From NCBI GenBank assembly GCA_031264825.1, contig JAISDL010000130.1, positions 1 through 17,406 of the forward strand: 17,406 bases of DNA, read 5' to 3'. A program made the translations under genes and the position numbers. Origin of the DNA: Accumulibacter sp. (lineage in GTDB: Bacteria > Pseudomonadota > Gammaproteobacteria > Burkholderiales > Rhodocyclaceae). Below, piece after piece: positions 7,791-13,672 of the stretch; the stretch's first letter is position 1; each line of letters opens with the position of its first letter. The notes beneath the pieces are model-generated. The model searched no databases and had not been told where the DNA came from. It saw only the letters and a program-made list of their open reading frames with translations.

Positions 7791-8312
7791 TCAGCCCTTC
7801 GAGAGCTGGTCGCGGTATAGCCGCCATTTCACGACGTAGCGGTCGGAATTGTCGCGTATTCTCGCGATCTCCTCTTCGGTGAGTTGCCGGACGACCTTGG
7901 CGGGCGACCCCATGATCATCGACCCTTCTGGGAAGGTCTTGCCCTCCGTGACGAGCGAGTGCGCGGCGACGATCGAATTCTTTCCGATGACCGCGTTGTT
8001 CAGGATGATCGCGCCCATCCCGATCAGTACATTGTCGTTGATCGTGCAACCGTGCAGCATGACTTTGTGACCGACGGTAACGTTGTTGCCGATGACGACG
8101 ACGATTCCGTGGTTGGTGTGGATGACCGAATTGTCCTGGATGTTCGAGTTCTCGCCGATGAAGATTTTGTCAACGTCGCCGCGAACCGTGCAATTCCACC
8201 AGACGGAAGCGTTTTTCCCGATCGTCGTCTGCCCGATGACATCCGCGTCGGGGGCGATCCAGCTTTCCGGGTCGATTCTGGGGATGAGGTCGCCAAGATT
8301 GTAAATAGCCAT
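7791..8312 (-). CDS. gamma-class carbonic anhydrase family protein (YrdA-like)
   Basis: A 173-residue left-handed beta-helix protein built from hexapeptide repeats (for example VIGQTTIGKNASVWWN, IFIGENSNIQDNSVI, VVVIGNNVTVGHKVML, VLIGMGAIILNNAVIG). It matches the YrdA/CaiE/PaaY branch of gamma carbonic anhydrases, which form trimers with a metal held by three His between subunits. The three His are in place: His65 (SVIHT), His82 (VGHK) and His87 (MLHG). The SVWWNCTVRGD segment and the SPAKVVRQL C-terminal region are also typical. The ATG at 8312 is chosen because the family begins here (MAIYNLGDLIPRI) and AGAGGA lies 6 nt upstream. Many members of this branch have little or no measured carbonic anhydrase activity, so the enzymatic role is uncertain. 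A histidine phosphatase gene lies 125 nt upstream on the same strand. Confidence 0.92.
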   Translation of the reverse strand: MAIYNLGDLIPRIDPESWIAPDADVIGQTTIGKNASVWWNCTVRGDVDKIFIGENSNIQDNSVIHTNHGIVVVIGNNVTVGHKVMLHGCTINDNVLIGMGAIILNNAVIGKNSIVAAHSLVTEGKTFPEGSMIMGSPAKVVRQLTEEEIARIRDNSDRYVVKWRLYRDQLSKG

Positions 8313-8437
8313 TCGATTTCCTCTTTCGTTGAGCGATGGAGAACGGAGGATACGCCGTCGCCGCGGGTTATTGCAAGCGTCTCGCCAAAATGCCCATCGC
8401 CCGCGGAATCTTCCAAAGGGGCGATGGAATGACGGCG

Positions 8438-9088
8438 TCAAAAATACATATGCACTTCGGAAGGAGCGGATGATTCGAGATGCGAGGTCTCGGCCCAGCG
8501 CGTGACGCGCCACCCGCCGTCGTCGACGATCATCCAGTTGATCCCGGCGTTGGGTATCTGGAAATTGCGCGGGCTCTCGATTGGCATTTCAGACGCCTTG
8601 CGGTAAATCAGGTCGAGCACGCCGCCGTGCGTGACGAGGAGGACGGTTTGACCGTCGTGGAGCCTTGCGAGGTCGGTCACGCAATCCAGGACGCGTTCGC
8701 GGTGCCGGTTCAGCGATTCGCCGTTGGGGATGACGTAGTCGGGCCTGCGCTCGTGCATCGCGCGCGCGTCTTCGGGATAGTTCAGCGCGACCTCGCTCCG
8801 CGTCATTCCCTCGCAACGCCCGTAAGCGCGCTCGCGGAGTTGTCGGAGCGGATGGATCGGCAGCTTCTGCGTCTCCGCGATCGGTTCCGCCGTCGCGTGC
8901 GCGCGGATGAGGTCGCTACTGTAGATCGCGTCGAGCGTTCGTGACGCAAAGTAACAGCCGAGCTTGTGCGCCTGAAGAATGCCTTCGGCATTCAACGGGA
9001 GGTCTCTCTGGCCTTGAATGCGCTGTTCCGCGTTCCAGTCGGTTTCGCCGTGTCGGACGATGCAAAATCGTGTCGAAGTCTTTGCCAT
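8438..9088 (-). CDS. histidine phosphatase (phosphoglycerate-mutase-like) family protein
   Basis: A 216-residue cytoplasmic enzyme of the histidine phosphatase superfamily, branch 1. The phosphate-accepting His13 sits in the RHGETDWN motif at residues 12-19, followed by RIQGQRDLPLNAEG and the SSDLIRAHATAEPIA segment with its conserved Arg. The acid residue lies in LRERAYGRCEG, and the second catalytic His154 in LLVTHGGVLD. These residues support phosphomonoesterase or mutase chemistry with a phospho-His intermediate; the substrate cannot be assigned from sequence (GpmB-like, CobC-like and general phosphatases look alike). The ATG at 9088 is chosen because AAGGA stands just before it and the family begins a few residues before the RHG strand; an upstream start at 9205 would add 39 residues with no domain character. 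The C-terminus is complete. It may share a transcript with the carbonic anhydrase homologue downstream. Confidence 0.9.
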   Translation of the reverse strand: MAKTSTRFCIVRHGETDWNAEQRIQGQRDLPLNAEGILQAHKLGCYFASRTLDAIYSSDLIRAHATAEPIAETQKLPIHPLRQLRERAYGRCEGMTRSEVALNYPEDARAMHERRPDYVIPNGESLNRHRERVLDCVTDLARLHDGQTVLLVTHGGVLDLIYRKASEMPIESPRNFQIPNAGINWMIVDDGGWRVTRWAETSHLESSAPSEVHMYF

Positions 9089-9337
9089 AAATCCTTGGAG
9101 TGAATTGAAAAAAGCGCAAAGTCTATCAGTTAACGGTGCCGGTTTGCAGTGAAAAAACGCACACCGTTTCCAGAGATTGGAAAAAACTCGCAAGCCGAAA
9201 CTCACTGTCCTTGGCTCTCACATTCCAGGTAACTACCACGCACACATTCAAGCTTGTTTGGCTTATCCTCTCGACGGTGCCCTGCCCAAAGCGAAGCTAC
9301 GCAGGAGCGGTCGAATTCTGTTTGCGTGGCAATGGTT

Positions 9338-10627
9338 TCAATCGACAATCCATTTCCCGTTTTTCCGCGCCCCCTCACGGTGTATCAGTCCCGCCGACCG
9401 ATACTCTTTGAGTTCACGGGATATTGTCCTCTGCGATTTGCCCGTGAGTTCGGAAAGCCTTGTAATTGTCGCTTCCGGGTGCTTTTTTATCACGTCGAGC
9501 GTCGATTTCGACTTTGCGTTTATCTTGCCGGTTTTCTTGCCATTTGGCATGATAAACGCCTTTTCAAAGGGGAAGGTCACGACGGTGAAACTTGGCGTTA
9601 GCTCGAAAATTGAACGGTCATAGGCTTTGAGTATGCGGCTCATTCCAGACCCGATTTGCTCGACGAATTCCATATCCCGGAACACGCGCATAAGCTCGCG
9701 GTTGCGAGGCATGGAGCGGCACTTGAAGAAGTCCGATTCGGTCAATCCATCGACCAGACCTCCGCATGAAGTTACTACCATTCTGTCGGTGAAAATCTCA
9801 ATGAGCGGCACACCCTTTGAGTAATCGTTATGAACGATTGCGTTGATGACCGCTTCGCGCAGAGCGATGGAGTTGACGCGCTCTTTTTCGATGCGGTTCT
9901 TGGCGGTAATCTTTGCGAATGTGCGGTTCTCGGAATCAAGGCGGTCGAGAATCCTTTGCGTTGCGGTAATTAGACAGCGGTTGCCATATTCGCGCGTTTC
10001 GAGCAGATCAACCTTGTCTGTTCCGGCATACGCGGCAACCTTGATCGACACGCCGTTCTCGTCGGCGAACAGGTAGGCGGCGTAGTTGAACGCACCGCCG
10101 CTCTGCCGCAGGTCAAGGCTCTCGATGAACTGCTCCGTGGGTTCGAGGCTCTTTTCTTCGTAGTAGATGCAGAGTTGCTTGAACATCAGATTTTGGCGTG
10201 GGGAAACAGTCGATTGGAGCGTGATCAGCGAACGCTTTGCAATCAGTTCCTCGATCATCTGCTCGCTCATCGGTTGCGACGAGCTGCCGACGCGCATGAA
10301 GCATCCCTGCTCGCTCATTCCAAACTTGCGGACATAGTACGGCCGTTGCTGACCGCAAGACACGATGACGCGGATAATGTCTCTCTCATCTATCTGGCCT
10401 TGGACGACATCGAACAGACCGAGCGTCTGCGGTCTGATGTTGTTTCGGATTCTGTCAACGATTTGCAACTGCACCTTGTCGGTATCGTCTATTCCGCAGG
10501 TCGTACCGTCATCGTCCACACCGATGATGATTTCACCGCCGCCTGGATAGTTGAAGAAGGACACCACACTACGCTCGAAGTGGTCATTGAGTTTTCTCTT
10601 GAATTCGGTTCTGTTGTTTTCCTGCAT
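9338..10627 (-). CDS. Schlafen-AlbA_2 domain protein with HATPase_c_4 and HTH domains (COG2865-type regulator)
   Basis: A 429-residue protein of the COG2865 type. The N-terminal AlbA_2 domain (about residues 5-120) starts with TEFKRKL and contains GGGEIIIGVDDDGTTCGI; this domain is shared with Schlafen proteins and is linked to nucleic-acid or nucleotide binding. The middle HATPase_c_4-like domain (about 245-335) has REAVINAIVHNDYSKG, RMVVTSCGGL, RNRELMRVF and QIGSGMSRI. A basic linker (GKKTGKINAKSKS) leads to a C-terminal winged-helix HTH (TITRLSELTGKSQRTISREL). The ATG at 10627 gives the normal family start but has a poor Shine-Dalgarno. Base composition is less GC-rich than the surrounding genes, which suggests acquisition. 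An array of TCTTGCC/GGCAAGA half-sites lies 47-97 nt upstream and may be its operator. Such proteins are called predicted regulators; some relatives are discussed in defence contexts, but no partner gene is present here. Confidence 0.88.
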   Translation of the reverse strand: MQENNRTEFKRKLNDHFERSVVSFFNYPGGGEIIIGVDDDGTTCGIDDTDKVQLQIVDRIRNNIRPQTLGLFDVVQGQIDERDIIRVIVSCGQQRPYYVRKFGMSEQGCFMRVGSSSQPMSEQMIEELIAKRSLITLQSTVSPRQNLMFKQLCIYYEEKSLEPTEQFIESLDLRQSGGAFNYAAYLFADENGVSIKVAAYAGTDKVDLLETREYGNRCLITATQRILDRLDSENRTFAKITAKNRIEKERVNSIALREAVINAIVHNDYSKGVPLIEIFTDRMVVTSCGGLVDGLTESDFFKCRSMPRNRELMRVFRDMEFVEQIGSGMSRILKAYDRSIFELTPSFTVVTFPFEKAFIMPNGKKTGKINAKSKSTLDVIKKHPEATITRLSELTGKSQRTISRELKEYRSAGLIHREGARKNGKWIVD

Positions 10628-10673
10628 TTACAAGTACTTCAGTCATATTCGTTGATGATTTCATCTTGCCATT

Positions 10674-10724
10674 TATCTTGCCAAATGGCAAGAATGATAT
10701 TCGTTCTGGCAAGATGAATCCTTG
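10674..10724. promoter_or_regulatory. inverted-repeat array upstream of the AlbA_2/HTH gene
   Basis: Four copies of a 7-bp half-site occur in 51 nt: TCTTGCC at 10674-10680 and 10686-10692, and its complement GGCAAGA at 10697-10703 and 10718-10724. The middle two form a perfect palindrome with a 4-nt AAAT spacer. The outer two extend to a 10-bp match, CATCTTGCCA (10672-10681) against TGGCAAGATG (10717-10726). Its place between the divergent AlbA_2 gene and thiM suggests an operator, possibly for the HTH domain of the AlbA_2 protein. The binding role is inferred. The same bases can be read as part of a decayed Gly-Lys-rich linker like that of the gene itself. Confidence 0.5.
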
Positions 10725-10791
10725 GGCTGCCGATGAAAAAGTTCCCGATAAATCGCTGCGGGAAGCGCGAGTAAAATCGCTGCGTTGATGG

Positions 10792-10797
10792 TATAGT
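10792..10797 (+). promoter_or_regulatory. probable -10 box of thiM-thiE
   Basis: TATAGT matches 5 of 6 bases of the -10 consensus and lies 42 nt before the thiM ATG. No good -35 box stands 16-18 nt upstream, which would fit activator dependence. An 11-bp direct repeat, AAATCGCTGCG, occurs at 10750-10760 and 10774-10784 just upstream. A weak AT-rich stem (AAAACTC 10800-10806, GAGTTTT 10811-10817) follows in the leader. I see no THI-box (TPP riboswitch) motif. Confidence 0.4.
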
Positions 10798-10839
10798 AAA
10801 AAACTCTCATGAGTTTTCGAGTTGCCTGGAGAAAATATC

Positions 10840-11628
10840 ATGCCCACCATTCTGCCCCTGCCCGCATTTTCCGGAGAACTTGCGCGCGTACGGGCCGCCC
10901 GACCGCTCGTCCACCTCTTGACGAGCGAGGTCGTTCAGGAATTCAGCGCGGATGTCCTGCTCGCTTTGGGTATTTCACCGGGGGTGATCGTCGCCGAAGA
11001 AGAAGTCGCCGAATTCGCGGCGTCGGCCGACGCGTTGCTGATCAACGTTGGTACGCTCACTTCAGCGCGGCTTTCCGCGATGAGACGCGCCGTCGCGGCG
11101 GCGAACGAAGCCGGCGTTCCCTGGGTCTTGGCTCCCGTCGGCGCGGGGACGCTCGCGTATCGGACAAAAGCCTGCAATGCATTCATCGAGGAAAAACCCG
11201 CGGTCGTTTGCGGAAACCCTTCTGAAATCGCCTCGCTTGCGGGCTTATCCAAAGACGCGCCGACTTCCGAAGGCGCGCTCGAAGCGGCCGTCCAGCTCGC
11301 GCAATCGCTCGGCGCGATCGTCGCGGTGACCGGCGCCGTCGATTTCATCACGGACGGTCGGGAGACTTGGGCGACGCCGTGGGGACACAAAATCATGACG
11401 CGGGTCATCGGCATCGGCTCCGCGCTGTCTGCGCTCGTCGCCGCCTTCGTTCCAAACGCGCCGGACCGTCTCGAAGCGGTCGCGTCGGCGTGCGCGATTT
11501 TCGATCTCTGCGGCGGTCGCGCGGCGATGCGCGTCGCGACGTCGATTTCCGGCCCCGGTTCGTTCAGAGCCGCTTTCCTCAACGAGTTGTACAACCTGAA
11601 GCTGGACGACGTGCGGCTCCGCCCCTAG
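10840..11628 (+). CDS. thiM: hydroxyethylthiazole kinase, divergent at conserved motifs
   Basis: A 262-residue protein, the same length as E. coli ThiM and alignable throughout. ThiM phosphorylates 4-methyl-5-(2-hydroxyethyl)thiazole so that ThiE can join it to the pyrimidine; this is salvage. Recognisable segments include FSADVLLALGISP, ADALLINVGTLT, GNPSEI, GAIVAVTGAVDFITDG and GPGSFRAAFL. The ATG at 10840 has GGAG 8 nt upstream (10828-10831); an in-frame TTG at 10822 is less likely. Several normally conserved motifs are changed: the usual LTN(D/E)VV is LTSEVV, the usual LDPV is LAPV, and the usual (V/I)TGTGC phosphate-site loop reads VIGIGS, with Ser194 in place of the active-site Cys. It may be a slower kinase, have altered specificity, or be losing function. 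thiE begins 29 nt downstream, so the two probably share a transcript. Confidence 0.88.
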   Translation: MPTILPLPAFSGELARVRAARPLVHLLTSEVVQEFSADVLLALGISPGVIVAEEEVAEFAASADALLINVGTLTSARLSAMRRAVAAANEAGVPWVLAPVGAGTLAYRTKACNAFIEEKPAVVCGNPSEIASLAGLSKDAPTSEGALEAAVQLAQSLGAIVAVTGAVDFITDGRETWATPWGHKIMTRVIGIGSALSALVAAFVPNAPDRLEAVASACAIFDLCGGRAAMRVATSISGPGSFRAAFLNELYNLKLDDVRLRP

Positions 11629-11657
11629 CGCGTCGCGTGCTTTTCAGGATGGTTGGA

Positions 11658-12356
11658 ATGAAGCGCGTCGATTACTCGCTTTACCTCGTGCTCGACCCGG
11701 ACTTGTGCGGCGGCCTGGATGGCATGGTGGATACGGCGCGGCGCGCCGTCGCCGGAGGCGTGACGCTCGTCCAGTTGCGCGCGAGCGCGTGGAAAAAACG
11801 CCGATGGCTCGACGCGGCGGTCGCGCTGAAAGCGCTTCTCGCGCCGCTCGGCGTCCCCCTGATCGTCAACGACCACGTCGACGTGGCGATGCTCGCCGAC
11901 GCCGACGGCGTGCACCTCGGGCAGGCCGACCTCCCCGTCGCAAAAGCGCGGCGCCTGCTCGGCACTGACAAGATCATCGGACTCTCGGTCTCGAACACCG
12001 CGCAACTGACCGAGGTCGACGGCGCCGACTATCTCGGTGTCGGGCCGGTTTATCCGACGCGGACCAAAAAAGACGCGGCGCCCGTCCTCGGCGTCGAAGC
12101 GTTTTCAAGGATCACGGCGGCGGCGTCCTTGCCCGTCGTCGCGATCGGCGGAATCGACGCCGACAACTGCGCGCCGCTGATCGCCGCGGGCGCGCACGGC
12201 GTCGCCGTCGTTTCGGCCATCTGCGGGCACGACGACCCACGCGCCGCCGCCGAGCGCCTCCGCGAGGGGGTTCAGGAGGCAGATGTCAGGAGACGGGAGA
12301 CAGATGAAAACCGATCGGTGGTTCAATGCTCTTCCCCGTCGGTGACCGACCCGTAG
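11658..12356 (+). CDS. thiE: thiamine phosphate synthase with repeat-derived C-terminal tail
   Basis: A 232-residue TIM-barrel enzyme that couples hydroxyethylthiazole phosphate with HMP pyrophosphate to make thiamine phosphate. Conserved motifs are seen in order: LVQLR, LIVNDHVDVAM, ADGVHLGQADLP, IIGLSVSN, ADYLGVGPVYPTRTKKDA, VVAIGGI and GVAVVSAI. The Lys usually found two residues after the Arg of QLR(E/I)K is Ser here (QLRAS), so the pyrophosphate site may differ. The ATG at 11658 has AGGA 8 nt upstream; an in-frame ATG at 11649 lacks a good ribosome site. The normal fold should end around residue 207 (RLREGV). The last 25 or so residues, from about 208, are encoded by a copy of a local repeat and look non-native. 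It lies 29 nt after thiM. ThiD and the thiazole synthesis genes are not in the window. Confidence 0.9.
   Translation: MKRVDYSLYLVLDPDLCGGLDGMVDTARRAVAGGVTLVQLRASAWKKRRWLDAAVALKALLAPLGVPLIVNDHVDVAMLADADGVHLGQADLPVAKARRLLGTDKIIGLSVSNTAQLTEVDGADYLGVGPVYPTRTKKDAAPVLGVEAFSRITAAASLPVVAIGGIDADNCAPLIAAGAHGVAVVSAICGHDDPRAAAERLREGVQEADVRRRETDENRSVVQCSSPSVTDP
12280..12350. repeat. repeat R1 (overlaps the 3' end of thiE)
   Basis: R1 begins with CAGATGTCAGGAGACGGG and continues through GGAGACAGATG, AACCGATCGGTGGTTCAA and a hairpin GTCGG-TGA-CCGAC (12338-12350). Its first 36 nt match R2 (12443-12478) at 33 positions. Its second part, from 12301, matches R3 (12588 onward). It runs in frame into the end of thiE. 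Confidence 0.7.
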
Positions 12357-12380
12357 AGGCACGGCGTACCGTACCCATCG

Positions 12381-12425
12381 GCGGCATAGGTTGGGGTGAG
12401 CGCAGCGATGCCCAACCTATGCCGC
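12381..12425. repeat. REP-like palindrome
   Basis: GCGGCATAGGTTGGG (12381-12395) and its exact complement CCCAACCTATGCCGC (12411-12425) enclose a 15-nt spacer containing GAGCGCAGCGA. The 15-bp stem is perfect. From memory, palindromes with this TAGGTTGGG...GAGCGCAGCGA...CCCAACCTA core are dispersed in many bacterial genomes, so this is probably a mobile REP-type element. There is no T tract, so a simple intrinsic terminator is unlikely, though the structure could protect or end the thiE message. Confidence 0.75.
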
Positions 12426-12442
12426 AGGCACATATCATATGA

Positions 12443-12478
12443 CAGATGTCAGGAATCGGGAGACAGAAGAAAACCGAT
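12443..12478. repeat. repeat R2 (direct copy of the 5' part of R1)
   Basis: This 36-nt stretch starts CAGATGTCAGGAATCGGG and ends AAAACCGAT. It differs from R1 (12280-12315) at three positions. After ACCGAT it stops matching and a different inverted-repeat element begins, as if R2 had been interrupted. Confidence 0.7.
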
Positions 12479-12482
12479 TTTT

Positions 12483-12546
12483 ACCGCGAAAGACGCGAAA
12501 GGTCTGTATCTGCAAAACTTTTTCGCGCGTATCCGTGTTTCGCGGT
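12483..12546. repeat. CGCGAAA-type inverted-repeat element
   Basis: ACCGCGAAA (12483-12491) and its complement TTTCGCGGT (12538-12546) flank a region with further imperfect pairing between AGACGCGAAAGG and CTTTTTCGCGCGT. Dispersed repeats of the form ACCGCGAAAGACGCGAAA...TTTCGCGGT are, from memory, common in intergenic DNA of many bacteria. It carries no open reading frame and looks like a small non-autonomous repeat inserted at the end of R2. Confidence 0.55.
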
Positions 12547-12587
12547 TCTTGAGTCATCAGCTTCGATGTATATCAGGCATCAAGGAT

Positions 12588-12636
12588 CAGATGAAACCGA
12601 TCGGTGGCTCAACGATTCTTCTCCGGCCGAAGGCCG
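12588..12636. repeat. repeat R3 (copy of the 3' part of R1)
   Basis: CAGATGAAACCGATCGGTGG followed by CTCAA matches R1 from 12301, apart from one missing A and one C/T change. It then continues TCTTCTCC into a hairpin CGGCC-GAA-GGCCG (12624-12636). The hairpin occupies exactly the position of the R1 hairpin once the one-base deletion is counted, but with a different stem sequence. Confidence 0.65.
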
Positions 12637-12644
12637 CAAGCATT

Positions 12645-12682
12645 CTCTGTCTCCCGATATCTGTCTCCTGTCTCCTGTCCTC
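12645..12682. repeat. repeat R4 (inverted copy, abutting the panE-like stop)
   Basis: Read on the minus strand this stretch contains GGACAGGAGACAGGAGACAG and then ATATCGGGAGACAGA. The block ATCGGGAGACAGA is identical to part of R2 (12455-12467). It lies in inverted orientation to R1 and R2 and overlaps the first two bases of the stop codon (12681-12683) of the reductase gene, so the nest is bounded by inverted copies. Confidence 0.6.
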
Positions 12683-13664
12683 ATCCCGGGTAGAGTCCGT
12701 GAACGCGCGCAAAGAGGCGCGTGAGACCGAAGATGACGTCGATGTTCGGCGTCGGTACGCCGACGCGCTGGCCCATTTCGCGCACCGCGCCGACGATCGT
12801 GTCGAGTTCGATCGCGCGTCCGGCCTCGGCGTCCTGGAGCATCGACGTTTTGAAGCCGCCGAGCGTGCGTGCGATCGCGTGCCGGTCTTCGGGTGATTGC
12901 GTGACCTGGCAGCCGACGCGTTCGCCGATCGCGGTGGCTTCGCGCATCATCGCCGAGGAGAATTCGCGGACGATCGGGTCGTCGATGATGCGCGCGAGCG
13001 TCGCGCCGGTGATCGCCGAGATCGGGTTCGACGTCATGTTTCCCCAGAGCTTGTACCAGATATCGTTGCGAACGTCGGTCGAGCGCTTGACTTTGAAGCC
13101 GGCTGTTTCGAGGAGGTCGGCGACGCGAGCGAGGCGTTCCGAAAGCGCGCCCGAAGGTTCGCCGATCATGAGTTCCCAGCCGATCGAATGCCGAACCACG
13201 CCAGGCTCGGGACAGCTCGCGCCCATATGGACGGCGCAGCCCAGCGTTTGGGCGAGAGGGATGTTCTTTTCGATCGCGCCGTCGGGGTCGACGCTTTCCA
13301 GCGGGAAAGGCGAGAAACCGAGGCCGTCGATTTTGCAAAACCACCACGGGACGCCGTTCATCGCGGTGACGACGACGGTCTCGGGGCCGATCATCGGTTT
13401 TAAGGCCGGCGCGAGTTCCGGCAGCGAATTGCCCTTGACGGCGACGATCACGAGTTCCTGAACGCCGATTTTTTCAGCGTCGTCGTCGGCTTTTACGCGG
13501 ACCGTGAGGTCTTCGTTTTCACCGTGAAGGCGCCAGCCGTTTTCACGCAGCGCGGCGAGCGTTTTACCCCGCGCCAGAACGCTCAGGTCGGACGTGCCCG
13601 ACGCGGCGAGTTTTATTCCGATACACCCGCCGATCGCGCCGGCGCCGACAATGCACACTTTCAT
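12681..13664 (-). CDS. panE: 2-dehydropantoate 2-reductase (ketopantoate reductase) family protein
   Basis: A 327-residue NADPH-dependent enzyme of the ApbA/PanE family, which reduces 2-dehydropantoate to pantoate in coenzyme A synthesis. The Rossmann motif GAGAIGG is at residues 7-13, preceded by the first strand MKVCIV. VIVAVKGNSL and AMNGVPWW occupy the usual substrate-side positions. The C-terminal all-helical domain begins around residue 200 with WYKLWGNMTSNPISAITG, where Lys205 fits the conserved catalytic Lys; the later AIELD stretch carries the conserved Glu. The ATG at 13664 has GGGGA 4 nt upstream. The gene starts 8 nt after the DUF3617 gene, so the two are almost certainly co-transcribed. 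The family also contains paralogues with other 2-oxo acid substrates, so pantothenate synthesis is likely but not proven. The stop codon touches repeat R4. Confidence 0.85.
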   Translation of the reverse strand: MKVCIVGAGAIGGCIGIKLAASGTSDLSVLARGKTLAALRENGWRLHGENEDLTVRVKADDDAEKIGVQELVIVAVKGNSLPELAPALKPMIGPETVVVTAMNGVPWWFCKIDGLGFSPFPLESVDPDGAIEKNIPLAQTLGCAVHMGASCPEPGVVRHSIGWELMIGEPSGALSERLARVADLLETAGFKVKRSTDVRNDIWYKLWGNMTSNPISAITGATLARIIDDPIVREFSSAMMREATAIGERVGCQVTQSPEDRHAIARTLGGFKTSMLQDAEAGRAIELDTIVGAVREMGQRVGVPTPNIDVIFGLTRLFARVHGLYPG

Positions 13665-13672
13665 GGGTTCCC

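Larger units (their letters stand above)
12357..12680. other. 324-nt intergenic repeat nest
   Basis: The space between the convergent thiE and panE-like genes contains, in order, the end of R1, the REP-like palindrome, R2, the CGCGAAA inverted repeat, R3 and the inverted R4. No coding sequence is credible here; open frames simply traverse the repeats. Terminators for the two converging genes are probably supplied by these hairpins, but none has a proper T tract. Confidence 0.6.

Noticed and set aside
9136..9623. Plus-strand open frames between the phosphatase gene and the AlbA_2 gene
   Set aside because: No ribosome site and no recognisable protein; they run antisense into the AlbA_2 coding sequence. 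The 249-nt gap 9089-9337 shows only a 7-bp inverted repeat AACGGTG (9132-9138) / CACCGTT (9162-9168) of unclear meaning.
9338..10627. The AlbA_2/HTH gene as part of a multi-gene defence island with the TA cassette
   Set aside because: The two loci are about 8 kb apart with ordinary genes between them, and no helicase, nuclease or other defence partner adjoins the AlbA_2 gene.
10584..10850. Minus-strand 88-codon open frame upstream of the AlbA_2 gene as a separate gene
   Set aside because: It overlaps the AlbA_2 start and the thiM start and has no ribosome site. Part of it resembles the AlbA_2 linker, so it is treated as a possible remnant only.
12280..12682. The repeat nest as a CRISPR array
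   Set aside because: The repeats are unequal, in mixed orientation, imperfect and not separated by uniform spacers; no cas genes are present.
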